Origin: JBOFLO01 sp051657905
Lineage (GTDB): Bacteria > Patescibacteriota > Gracilibacteria > UBA1369
Assembly: GCA_051657905.1 (NCBI GenBank)
Contig: JBOFLO010000078.1
Location: 1 to 21,189 of the forward strand
DNA: 21,189 nt
Direction of reading: 5' to 3'
Below, piece after piece: positions 6,996 to 13,357 of this stretch. Positions within the stretch are counted from its first letter, which is position 1. The number at the start of each line of letters is the position of its first letter. The position numbers and the translations under genes were made by a program. Below the pieces are notes generated by a model. It did not search any database, was not told the origin of the DNA, and saw nothing but the letters and a program-made list of their open reading frames with translations.

Positions 6996-7154
6996 ATGTT
7001 TAATGTCGAAATTGCCAGGAAAAACCTGATATTATTGTTGATTTTGTTGAATCTAACGACCGCCGGGCTGGGTTATTGGGCCGGCCGGAAACATCAAATG
7101 GAGATGCAAAAAGTGGTTCTGGAAAAAATTCCGGATATTAATAAGTGTTTCTAA
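6996..7154 (+). CDS. 52-residue single-pass membrane peptide
   Basis: MFNVEIARKNLILL... has one hydrophobic helix (about residues 10-30, NLILLLILLNLTTAGLGYW) followed by a charged tail ending in DINKCF. The frame extends upstream to 6918, but a promoter with 17-nt spacing places transcription start at ~6992, so I chose ATG 6996. It could be a small membrane subunit or an adaptor; no family recognised. It lies between the divergent methyltransferase and ssb, ssb having its own promoter. Confidence 0.55.
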   Translation: MFNVEIARKNLILLLILLNLTTAGLGYWAGRKHQMEMQKVVLEKIPDINKCF

Positions 7155-7223
7155 GATGTTTTGGAAAAGTTAGCAATGAAAATTGTCCGGATGGCAATTG
7201 TTATATTTAGTGAATTGTTTATA

Positions 7224-7251
7224 GTGACCAAGAATTATTAATAATTATAGA
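7224..7251 (+). promoter_or_regulatory. ssb promoter, leaderless arrangement
   Basis: GTGACC (7224-7229), 16-nt spacer, TATAGA (7246-7251), ending 3 nt before the ATG at 7255. Transcription would begin within or at the first codons, so ssb is probably translated from a leaderless mRNA, from ATG 7255 or ATG 7261. Confidence 0.55.
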
Positions 7252-7254
7252 ACT

Positions 7255-7719
7255 ATGGCAATGTCATTGAACCGTGTTCAGTTGATCGGGAATTTAACCC
7301 GTGATCCTGAGCTAAAACAAGTTCCCGGTGGGCAAACTGTAGCAACTCTTTCGCTTGCTACTAATTTCAGCTGGACTGATCAGGCTGGAAATCGTCAGGA
7401 TAAAGCTGAATATCACAATGTGGTGGTTTGGCGGAAATTGGCGGAAATTTGCGGACAATATTTAAGAAAAGGCAGCAAGGTTTTTATTGAAGGTCGTATG
7501 CAAACTCGTGATTGGGAAGGGGAAGATGGGGTGAAGAGATATAAGACTGAAGTGGTGGCTGACAATATGATTATGTTGGATCGTAAAGGTGGTGAAATGG
7601 GTGGTGGACAGGATTTTGGTGGAGGGATTAATAAGAGAGATGAAGGGAATGCTCCATCTAAACAAGGTGCAGCCGTTATGATGGAAGATGATGTTACAAT
7701 CGATGATCTTCCTTTCTAA
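7255..7719 (+). CDS. ssb: Single-stranded DNA-binding protein
   Basis: 154 residues. The OB fold spans residues ~4-110 with the family blocks SLNRVQLIGNLTRDPEL, TVATLSLATNFSW, EYHNVVVWRKLAEICGQYLRKGSKVFIEGRMQTRDW and YKTEVVADNMIML. A Gly-rich linker follows, and the tail ends in the acidic tip DDLPF that recruits repair and replication proteins such as PriA, RecQ and RecO. It coats single-stranded DNA as a tetramer. The start is 7255, or 7261 (MSLNRV) two codons later; the promoter leaves almost no leader. It stands alone, with a strong terminator directly behind it. A complete and ordinary member of the family. Confidence 0.96.
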   Translation: MAMSLNRVQLIGNLTRDPELKQVPGGQTVATLSLATNFSWTDQAGNRQDKAEYHNVVVWRKLAEICGQYLRKGSKVFIEGRMQTRDWEGEDGVKRYKTEVVADNMIMLDRKGGEMGGGQDFGGGINKRDEGNAPSKQGAAVMMEDDVTIDDLPF

Positions 7720-7741
7720 ATCTGGAAAAATTTGAAATTAA

Positions 7742-7779
7742 AAAAAGCACTGACCAATTATTAGAAGTCAGTGCTTTTT
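7742..7779. terminator. Strong bidirectional terminator
   Basis: A 13-bp perfect stem, AAAAAGCACTGAC (7742-7754) and GTCAGTGCTTTTT (7767-7779), with a 12-nt loop. It ends ssb on the plus strand (5 T) and, with a longer 7-T tract, the transcript coming from 8548 on the minus strand. Confidence 0.9.
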
Positions 7780-7942
7780 AAGCGATGTGGAATACTGATG
7801 TCGAGCAGAAATTGCTTAATGCTGAGGGAAAAGTATAGCCAGGGAACGCTTGGAATAATCCTAGTGGCTAAATTTTAATGGACAATTCCTTCTCTCTACC
7901 GCTCTTTGGTGATTTGTTTTGTGACGCTGTAACACCGCCGTC

Positions 7943-8023
7943 TTATTTGTTTTTGTTTAGTTTTGTGCCGATTCCCTTGCAGGAAACAGCTTTTTGTTTG
8001 AGTTTATTTTTGTTGTTTGCCAT
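7943..8023 (-). CDS. 26-residue basic peptide inside the putative RNA
   Basis: An ORF starting MANNKNKLKQKAV, containing two Cys-free basic flanks around SCKGIG, and ending KLNKNK. A Shine-Dalgarno AGGTGA (complementary to the UCACCU of the 16S 3' end) lies 8 nt before the ATG, which is unusual in a window where most genes lack one. It sits about 525 nt into the predicted transcript. It resembles in composition the 21-residue peptide at 488-553. It does not look like a tmRNA tag (no small hydrophobic end). Function unknown. Confidence 0.45.
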   Translation of the reverse strand: MANNKNKLKQKAVSCKGIGTKLNKNK

Positions 8024-8554
8024 ATACTCTGTCACCTGTCGCGTGGACAAATGGTAAAATATAGGTAATTTTTACAGGCCTTAGCCGGACCTAGATCGAA
8101 AAGTAGAGAGGAAGAGCCTACGCGAAGGGCCTGAGAAAGTGTTTTCCTTACGGCTTGAAAAAGAAAGTGTTTCTGAAGGCATATTATTTTGATATGACTT
8201 GAACAAATCCTTGGATTCAAACTAAACAGAAAACTTTGGATCTAAGAACATTGTTGGAAGTAAAAAGTTGCTGGCATCCAACGTAAAGTTGGAGAAAGCA
8301 AGTTTTTGCAATCATCAAGTATAGATTAAATTCCAGGTTTCGGCAGACTCATCTTCGATACTTTTCGATATTGCTGATTTTCAAGGGGCGGGGTTTGACT
8401 TAAGCAGTCTTGCTGCGAATAAATCCAAGTAGTATAACAGTTTTTAGCGATTTATTCAATTCTCAGTTGAGACTAAATTTCAGCTAGGCTTTTTAAGTTG
8501 TAGATCATTTGTTAGAATCCGTTTAAATTACTAACTTTTTCTGATCTTCATAGT

Positions 8555-8582
8555 ATTATAAACTTTTATTTCATTTTGTCAA
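8555..8582 (-). promoter_or_regulatory. Perfect-consensus sigma70 promoter
   Basis: On the minus strand TTGACA (8582-8577), 16-nt spacer, TATAAT (8560-8555): twelve of twelve consensus bases, the best promoter in the window. It fires away from gmk into the 7741-8549 region, with expected start near 8548. Confidence 0.8.
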
Positions 8583-8592
8583 TATTTAGAGC

Positions 8593-9198
8593 ATGAGTAA
8601 TCAAGAAACAGCAAAGAGAGGGCTTTTTATAGCTATTTGTGGGCCGTCAGGGGTGGGCAAAGGGACTATTATGAAAATGCTAAAGCAACGTTTTGAGGAA
8701 GCGCTTTATGTACTGTCTCATACCACCAGGGAAATTCGTCCGGGTGAAAAGGAGGGGGAGGTGTATTTTTTTATTAGCAAAGAAGAATTTCAGCAAGGGA
8801 TTGAACAGGATAGATTTTTAGAATGGGCGCAGGTGCATAAAAAAGACTATTATGGGATTTTGAAGGAGCCGGTTTTAAAGGGATTGGAAAAGGGGCGTGT
8901 GGTGATTCGCGAGGTGGATTTGCAAGGGGTGAGATCGATTAAAAAGGTGTTTGATAAGAAAGACTTGGTGACAATTATGATTTTGCCGGAAAATTTACAG
9001 GTATTAAAAGATAGAATTGCGGCTCGCGGAAAATTGCCAGAAGAAGAGGTTCAACGAAGATTGGACAGTGCAAAAGTGGAGATGTTGGCGGCTGAGGAAA
9101 TGGATTATAGAGTTTACAATATTGATGGGAAAATTGAGGAGTGTTATGAGGAGGTGAAAAATATTATTGATAAAGAATCACAAAAAAGAGGAATATAA
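8593..9198 (+). CDS. gmk: Guanylate kinase
   Basis: 201 residues. It phosphorylates GMP to GDP with ATP in the cytosol. The P-loop is GPSGVGKGT (17-25). The GMP-binding region SHTTREIRPGEKEGEVYFF and FLEWAQVHKKDYYG follow, then VVIREVDLQGVRSIKK, and the lid with RIAARGKLPEEEVQRRLDSA. The length fits the family. The ATG at 8593 has no clear Shine-Dalgarno. It is divergent from the strong promoter at 8555-8582. In many genomes gmk neighbours rpoZ or priA; that is not seen here. Complete. Confidence 0.95.
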   Translation: MSNQETAKRGLFIAICGPSGVGKGTIMKMLKQRFEEALYVLSHTTREIRPGEKEGEVYFFISKEEFQQGIEQDRFLEWAQVHKKDYYGILKEPVLKGLEKGRVVIREVDLQGVRSIKKVFDKKDLVTIMILPENLQVLKDRIAARGKLPEEEVQRRLDSAKVEMLAAEEMDYRVYNIDGKIEECYEEVKNIIDKESQKRGI

Positions 9199-9227
9199 TT
9201 GGAGTATGCTAAATAATTTACTATACT
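9199..9227 (+). promoter_or_regulatory. Promoter of the DUF4342 gene
   Basis: TTGGAG (9199-9204), 17-nt spacer, TATACT (9222-9227), giving a leader of roughly 18 nt before ATG 9252. The -35 box overlaps the end of gmk. Confidence 0.55.
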
Positions 9228-9251
9228 GTATCTATTGTTTAACAAAAAAAT

Positions 9252-9635
9252 ATGTCAAAAAATAAAAGTACTAAAGATGAGTTGGTAAATTCTTTTAAGA
9301 TTCAGGGTGAAGATTTGTTGAAGGAAATCAAGAAATTGATTCATGAGGGGAATGTGCGCAAAATTGTGATTAAAGATGAAAAAGGAGAAAAAACTTATTT
9401 GGAAATTCCAGTTACTTTTGGAGTGATTGGTACGGTTTTGTTACCGGTGCTCGCGGCGGTGGGGGCGTTGGCGGCGATGGTGGGGTTGGTGGTGGTGGAA
9501 ATTGTTTCAGATAATGCTATGGCAAAAAAGCCGACTAGCGCTTCTAAAACCCCTGCTAAAGCAAAGAAAGCGCCAGCAACAGCAAAAAAATCTCCAGTTA
9601 AGGCTAAAAAATCTAAAAGCAGCGGCAGAAAATAA
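9252..9635 (+). CDS. DUF4342 protein with histone-H1-like tail
   Basis: 127 residues in two parts. Residues ~14-85 are a DUF4342 domain: FKIQGEDLLKEIKKLIHEGNVRKIVIKDEKGEKTYLEIPVTFGVIGTVLLPVLAAVGALAA is split here as an amphipathic helix, a beta hairpin and a hydrophobic stretch (about 55-85) able to enter or lie on a membrane. Residues ~90-127 are a Lys/Ala/Pro/Ser tail with repeated AKKxP units (SPVKAKKSK), as in histone H1 and bacterial H1-like proteins, expected to bind nucleic acid. DUF4342 has no assigned function. An internal ATG at codon 90 would give the tail alone. Own promoter; stands alone between gmk and tRNA-Gln. Confidence 0.82.
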   Translation: MSKNKSTKDELVNSFKIQGEDLLKEIKKLIHEGNVRKIVIKDEKGEKTYLEIPVTFGVIGTVLLPVLAAVGALAAMVGLVVVEIVSDNAMAKKPTSASKTPAKAKKAPATAKKSPVKAKKSKSSGRK

Positions 9636-9707
9636 TTAAAAAGTTTGAATTTTGGCTAGTTTGGTGTAATTTATCGCCGTTGATTTCCTGATGGTATTTA
9701 AAAATGT

Positions 9708-9781
9708 TGGGGATTCGCCAAGTGGTAAGGCATCGCCCTCTGGAGGCGACATCGGGGGTTCGAATCCCTCATCCCCAGCCA
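9708..9781 (+). tRNA. tRNA-Gln(CUG)
   Basis: A complete 74-nt cloverleaf with encoded CCA: acceptor TGGGGAT/ATCCCCA, anticodon stem TCGCC/GGCGA around loop CTCTGGA (anticodon CTG), T arm with GGTTCGAATCC. The sequence closely follows bacterial tRNA-Gln, including the TGGGG start. No intron. Confidence 0.95.
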
Positions 9782-9803
9782 AATTTAAGTTATCAATAAT
9801 TTT

Positions 9804-10343
9804 ATGAATTACACAACTGAAGGAACATTCTGCTTTTTGCAGTTAGCATTTCCTAAAAATAATATAAAAGAGTGGGAGAATGCCAATATTGCTTGGGATG
9901 AATATGAATGGGAAGGAGGTTTTGATTATATGATCAGTGATTTAGAACTTTCTACTATAAAAAAATTTATTCAAAGCCAAAAAGATCTTCACGAATCATC
10001 CGAAATATTTTTTCAGATGGAATCTTCTCAAAACAGTAATGAGATTACATTAAAAGGCTATATGGATTTTGATACCATCAGTATGGAGCTTATTGGATGG
10101 ATTAATATTTTTAGGAAAGCTGTTGAATTTGGAGCTATAGGTAAAGCGGCGTTTATTTCAGATAGTGGGTGGTTGGACCCAGTCATTATGTATGCATTCG
10201 AGATAAAAGAAGATGGAATTTTCTATTCATATATTTGTCCTGAATATGTTGTTGATGATCCAGAAAGCAATCCACAAATAAAAGAATTCAGTAGAATTTG
10301 GAGCGATAATATCGCGGAGGATATAAAACAACTGATGGTATGA
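9804..10343 (+). CDS. Hypothetical protein, 179 residues
   Basis: An acidic, aromatic-rich cytosolic protein starting MNYTTEGTFCFLQLAF, with no signal peptide or membrane helix. Alternating hydrophobic strands (EITLKGYMDFDTISMELIGWINIFRKAV, GIFYSYICPEYVVDD) suggest a mixed alpha/beta fold. It starts 22 nt after tRNA-Gln, ends in TGA and is more AT-rich than gmk, so it may have entered next to the tRNA; no flanking repeat of the tRNA 3' end was seen. I do not recognise a family. Confidence 0.7.
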   Translation: MNYTTEGTFCFLQLAFPKNNIKEWENANIAWDEYEWEGGFDYMISDLELSTIKKFIQSQKDLHESSEIFFQMESSQNSNEITLKGYMDFDTISMELIGWINIFRKAVEFGAIGKAAFISDSGWLDPVIMYAFEIKEDGIFYSYICPEYVVDDPESNPQIKEFSRIWSDNIAEDIKQLMV

Positions 10344-10480
10344 TTCGGTCTACAAAGGGTACTAGATCCTACTGTCAGCCAAGATTTAATAAGTTATTTT
10401 TACATATTTATATGATTTTTCCGAAAGCTGTTGGGGAAAAAATTGAAGAAAAACTTTAGATTTGTTTCCATTTAGTTTCA

Positions 10481-10508
10481 GTGACAAAGCCAGTTTTTTT
10501 GCTATACT
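10481..10508 (+). promoter_or_regulatory. Promoter of the YCII-like gene
   Basis: GTGACA (10481-10486), 16-nt spacer, TATACT (10503-10508); ATG follows at 10536. The rest of the 190-nt gap before it (10344-10480) shows nothing I can name. Confidence 0.55.
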
Positions 10509-10535
10509 AATTCCATAATTTTAACAAAATTTCTT

Positions 10536-10892
10536 ATGAAAAAATTTCTAGCTATTTTCCTAGGTTTCGGGAGCGGTCCTAAAAAAGTAGCCTGGGATTC
10601 TATGGAGAAAAGTGCTCAGGAAGCACGCGAGAAGGAGGCAATGGCAGCTTGGGGTAAGTGGATGGGGGATCATGCGGCGGTGATTGTTGATGCTGGGGGG
10701 CCATTGGGGAAGACTAAGAGGGCTGATGATAAAGGGATTTCTGATGTTAAAAATGAAATGGCGGCTTATGTGATTGTGCAGGCGGAGTCGCATGAAGCGG
10801 CGGCTAAGATGTTTGAGAATCATCCGCATTTCGCGATTTTTCCGGGTGATGCTGTGGACATTATGCCATGCATGGATATGCCTAAAATGTAG
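10536..10892 (+). CDS. YCII-related domain protein
   Basis: 118 residues. After a short N-terminal segment, AAWGKWMGDHAAVIVDAGGPLGKTKR and AAYVIVQAESHEAAAKMFENHPHFAIFPGDAVDIMPCMDMP match the YCII-related family, a ferredoxin-like alpha/beta fold. Most members are uncharacterised; a few act in aromatic-compound metabolism. The region of GDH...DAGGP and the HPH motif hold the likely polar site. The N-terminus MKKFLAIFLGFGSG is mildly hydrophobic but too short for a clear signal peptide. The stop lies 5 nt before the DUF4180 gene, so the two form an operon. Confidence 0.78.
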   Translation: MKKFLAIFLGFGSGPKKVAWDSMEKSAQEAREKEAMAAWGKWMGDHAAVIVDAGGPLGKTKRADDKGISDVKNEMAAYVIVQAESHEAAAKMFENHPHFAIFPGDAVDIMPCMDMPKM

Positions 10893-10897
10893 TTAAA

Positions 10898-11269
10898 ATG
10901 AAGTTTAATTTTATAGATATTAATGGAGTTCGGCTTGCTGAGATTATCAATGAAAGTCAGGAGATAAAGTCTGGGCAGGATGGTTTGGATGTCGTTGGTA
11001 ATAGTATTTATGGCGGGGCTTATAAAATTATTATTTATGAAGATGGTTTGGCGGCGGAATTTTTTGATTTGAAAAGTGGATTGGCCGGGGAGATATTGCA
11101 GAAATTCTCCAATTATAATTGTGAGTTGGCGATAATTGGGGAATTTTCTAAATATCCGGGGCAGGCTTTGAAGGATTTTATTTTTGAGAGTAATAGGGTG
11201 GGGAGGATTAATTTTGTTGATTCGCTAGAGGAGGCGCAACGGGTGCTGGGGAAAAGTGAAGGTATGTAG
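10898..11269 (+). CDS. DUF4180 domain protein
   Basis: 123 residues, DUF4180 throughout: INGVRLAEII, QDGLDVVGNSIYGGAYKIIIYEDGLAAEFFDLKSGLAGEILQKF (shown in the family as the core), LAIIGEFSKY and GRINFVDSLEEA. The function of this family is unknown. It follows the YCII-like gene by 5 nt and shares its promoter. No terminator is obvious in the 96 nt after it. Confidence 0.87.
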   Translation: MKFNFIDINGVRLAEIINESQEIKSGQDGLDVVGNSIYGGAYKIIIYEDGLAAEFFDLKSGLAGEILQKFSNYNCELAIIGEFSKYPGQALKDFIFESNRVGRINFVDSLEEAQRVLGKSEGM

Positions 11270-11315
11270 TTTTTAGAGGCATTTAATGAGGATTTGCTTG
11301 TTCAGGCAGAGTTAT

Positions 11316-11343
11316 TTGCTTTTTTCTCGAATTGTGTTATAAA
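11316..11343 (+). promoter_or_regulatory. Promoter of the coiled-coil gene
   Basis: TTGCTT (11316-11321), 16-nt spacer, TATAAA (11338-11343), about 16-17 nt of leader before ATG 11366. Confidence 0.5.
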
Positions 11344-11365
11344 TAACTCTTGATTTAATATAGAT

Positions 11366-12604
11366 ATGATCAAAAAAGAGATACCGTTGCTTTCAGATAA
11401 GCTTTTGAAGGTGGCAGCATTAGCGGAAGATTCTGATGCTCCTGTGATAAAATCATGGGTGGCCAGACATGTTGATTCTGATCAATTGAGGCAGGGGATT
11501 TTTGATGAGGAGAAATTAATAGATGTTGTTGCGGAAATGGTGGATGATACGGAGCATTTTTTGTTTGTGCCGGAAATTGTGCAAATTCTTCAAAGTACTT
11601 TGGAGGAAATTCGTCTAACTATGGATGGCTATTTATTATTTGGATTACGGGAACAAAAAAACAGACTGGAGCAAAAATTGAAAAGTCCTGAATTGAAGGA
11701 TTTGGATAAGAAAATTAAAAATTTAAAACGTTATTTAAAGGCAACTGAGGACGAATTGTTTAGTTTAAATGGTAAGGAAGGCCAGGCCAAATTAAAAGCT
11801 TCCTATGATTTGCGAATCGCGAAATTGAAAGCAAATTTGGTTAGAGAGGCGAGGATTAATCGTGGGTTTGTGAGGCATACTCAATTGAAGGAGCTGTGGG
11901 CAAAAGAGCAATTGCTCTTGCAAGAATTAACTGCAAGTTTTTTTAAAAGAATTCAGGAACTTGAGGAAAAGGTTTGTTCTTTAAAAACTGATTTGTTGCT
12001 TGCTGAAGGGCACTTGGAAATTAGAGTTAAGCTAGAGGAAAGCTTAGCCAAAACGGGATTACGTTTAAAAGAGTTGGAAGTGAATCAACCGGAGAATGCT
12101 GAAGAAACTGAATTTAGATCTGTTGAATCTGTTCAGGTTAAAGAACAAATTGGTCATGTGTGTGTACCACAGATTAAAAATAAAAAAGAGCACGATAATA
12201 TTCCGACTGTGGTTGAGCAACAAAAAGAATTAGAATTTCTAGCGGTTTCACGTGAAGCTGAGGCAGCTCTTGATATTCAGAAACTTCGAGAGACTATTGA
12301 ATATGCTAATGGTAACACTAATAAAATTCGAGTTTTATTGCCCGATATATACAGACATTTTAAAAAACAATGGAGTAATGTCTTTGATTTGCTTGGCTAT
12401 CAAGGGGCATTGCATTTTGTAAATTATCAGGCTTTAGCCAATTCTAGCGATACTGTGTCGGCCGTCGTCATACCAAGCAAAATGCATACACATAGCAATT
12501 TTTGGGATAAAACGAGATTTGAAAAAACCATAGTTACTAAAATTCCTTCACCGAAACAGATCTTGAGCTTTATTGAAGCCGATTGTGCAGGTTTAGCAAA
12601 ATAA
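11366..12604 (+). CDS. Coiled-coil protein of unknown function
   Basis: 412 residues, no signal peptide or membrane segment. Residues ~1-85 are helical and acidic (IPLLSDKLLKVAALAEDSDAPVIKSWVARHVDSDQ). Residues ~90-235 are heptad-like and rich in Leu, Lys and Glu, predicted to form long coiled coils with a break near 165-180. A polar linker (~235-290) precedes a C-terminal domain of ~115 residues with KIRVLLPDIYRHFKKQWSNVFDLLGYQGALHFVNYQAL and SAVVIPSKMHTHSNFWDKTRF. No family recognised. It has its own promoter and terminator, so it is a single-gene unit. A structural or scaffold role is a guess from the coil alone. Confidence 0.75.
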   Translation: MIKKEIPLLSDKLLKVAALAEDSDAPVIKSWVARHVDSDQLRQGIFDEEKLIDVVAEMVDDTEHFLFVPEIVQILQSTLEEIRLTMDGYLLFGLREQKNRLEQKLKSPELKDLDKKIKNLKRYLKATEDELFSLNGKEGQAKLKASYDLRIAKLKANLVREARINRGFVRHTQLKELWAKEQLLLQELTASFFKRIQELEEKVCSLKTDLLLAEGHLEIRVKLEESLAKTGLRLKELEVNQPENAEETEFRSVESVQVKEQIGHVCVPQIKNKKEHDNIPTVVEQQKELEFLAVSREAEAALDIQKLRETIEYANGNTNKIRVLLPDIYRHFKKQWSNVFDLLGYQGALHFVNYQALANSSDTVSAVVIPSKMHTHSNFWDKTRFEKTIVTKIPSPKQILSFIEADCAGLAK

Positions 12605-12620
12605 AATGCTTTGCATTTTT
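12603..12620 (+). terminator. Terminator of the coiled-coil gene
   Basis: AAAATGC, TTT loop, GCATTTT, then T: a 7-bp stem overlapping the stop codon of the gene. Confidence 0.7.
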
Positions 12621-12664
12621 GTCAAAATCACTATATATATGGCTGTGATGTCTTTTTTGGCATT

Positions 12665-12676
12665 TGCTCTTTAACT
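12665..12676 (+). promoter_or_regulatory. boxA-like element
   Basis: TGCTCTTTAACT matches 11 of 12 bases of the rRNA antitermination boxA (TGCTCTTTAACA), 16 nt before the start of the STAS-like gene. Bases 12666-12677 also form the left arm of a perfect inverted repeat with 13262-13273. Its role here is unknown. Confidence 0.4.
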
Positions 12677-12692
12677 GATTGGGGAAAAGGAC

Positions 12693-13166
12693 GTGAACGA
12701 ACAACAAAAAATCATGCAGTATCGACATGGCGATGAGAATGCTGGCTTTCACTTGGTGTGTATGCCGCATTCGAATCGTTTGAGTGTGGAATTGTGGGGG
12801 ATGTGGAGAGAGACGGATCTGACCGAACTTTTCAAGAGGCAGGTCCTGGACTGCATGAATGAACTGAAGGCGAAAGGAGAGTGGGACGTTTTTGGCGATT
12901 TGAGCAAATTCTCGGTTCAAATGGAGGTGGTGTTTGATCTGATTCTGAATTTGATGCGGGAGGCCAAGCGCAGGAAGGTGCGGCGAGTTGCGGTTGTTCA
13001 TGACAGCGCCATAATTGCTATGGCGATCAGGCGTTTGGCTGCCATGTCCGGCTTGAGTACAAGAATGGAGTTTTTCGCTCCGGATAAAATGAAAGGAGAG
13101 AGTGCCGAGGAGGCGATGCGGCGAACCAAGGTGGAAGCGGAAAAATGGCTGTTGAAAAAGTTGTAA
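12693..13166 (+). CDS. STAS/SpoIIAA-like protein, GC-rich
   Basis: 157 residues from a GTG start, with the Shine-Dalgarno AAGGA 2-6 nt upstream, unlike its neighbours. The blocks LSVELWGMWRETDLTELFKRQVLDCM, WDVFGDLSKFSVQMEVVFDLI and RRVAVVHDSAIIAMAIRRLAAM read as a SpoIIAA-like/STAS fold (beta strand, helix, beta strand, helix). Such domains bind partners or lipids, or serve as regulators. No conserved phosphorylatable Ser of the anti-anti-sigma kind is obvious. Base composition stands out: 31 of 60 bases are G or C at 12781-12840 versus 17 of 60 at 11941-12000. That, plus the flanking inverted repeat, suggests recent transfer. Confidence 0.68.
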   Translation: MNEQQKIMQYRHGDENAGFHLVCMPHSNRLSVELWGMWRETDLTELFKRQVLDCMNELKAKGEWDVFGDLSKFSVQMEVVFDLILNLMREAKRRKVRRVAVVHDSAIIAMAIRRLAAMSGLSTRMEFFAPDKMKGESAEEAMRRTKVEAEKWLLKKL

Positions 13167-13175
13167 GTTGTACCC

Positions 13176-13203
13176 GGGTGTTTCAATGAAAGTTGAGACA
13201 CTC
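13176..13203 (+). terminator. Hairpin after the STAS-like gene
   Basis: GGGTGTTTCAA (13176-13186), 6-nt loop, TTGAGACACTC (13193-13203): an 11-bp stem with two G-T pairs, 10 nt after the stop codon. The T-rich run that follows is broken, so it may be a 3' stabilising hairpin or an imperfect terminator. Confidence 0.55.
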
Positions 13204-13357
13204 GGATCCAGCTTTTCCCTAATTTTATGCCGAATTGAAGAAATTCGAGTAAGGCTAAAAGCAGTTAAAGAGCTTTTTCTAGATTTTGCAAAAAACGTAT
13301 TTATTAAATAGTTGAAAATGCTAGACTGCTACTTAATGTTTTTTTAATTATTTATAA

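Larger units (their letters stand above)
7741..8549 (-). ncRNA. Putative large non-coding or dual-function RNA, about 800 nt
   Basis: This long gap between ssb and gmk has no long credible ORF. A perfect-consensus promoter points into it on the minus strand and a strong terminator closes it, defining a transcript of ~800 nt. Internal pairing is plentiful: GAATAAATC/GATTTATTC (8417-8425 with 8449-8457), TCCAAC/GTTGGA (8277-8282 with 8288-8293), CAGGCC/GGCCTG (8075-8080 with 8128-8133), and a long-range 11-bp match ATCGAAAAGTA (8095-8105) with its complement at 8359-8369. I looked for tmRNA, RNase P, SRP and 6S signatures on both strands and found none. It contains a 26-codon ORF with a good ribosome-binding site. 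The RNA class is unknown. Confidence 0.5.
12666..13273. repeat. 12-bp perfect inverted repeat flanking the STAS-like gene
   Basis: GCTCTTTAACTG at 12666-12677 and its exact complement CAGTTAAAGAGC at 13262-13273 bracket the GC-rich gene. No clear target-site duplication is seen outside the arms, so a mobile cassette is only one reading. Confidence 0.6.

Noticed and set aside
8032..8220. 62-codon minus-strand ORF in the gap
   Set aside because: No ribosome-binding site, odd composition, and it overlaps hairpin-rich sequence; probably chance.
7741..8549. tmRNA, RNase P RNA, SRP RNA or 6S RNA in the ssb-gmk gap
   Set aside because: No tRNA-like ends, no tag ending in small hydrophobics, no GAGGAAAGTCC or ACAGAA..GGCTTA blocks, no SRP apical motif on either strand.
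9708..10343. Integration of the 9804-10343 gene at tRNA-Gln
   Set aside because: No second copy of the tRNA 3' end and no integrase in the window; only the AT-rich composition hints at it.
12570..13001. 143-codon minus-strand ORF opposite the STAS-like gene
   Set aside because: His/Gln-rich shadow without a start signal; the plus-strand reading has a Shine-Dalgarno and a recognisable fold.
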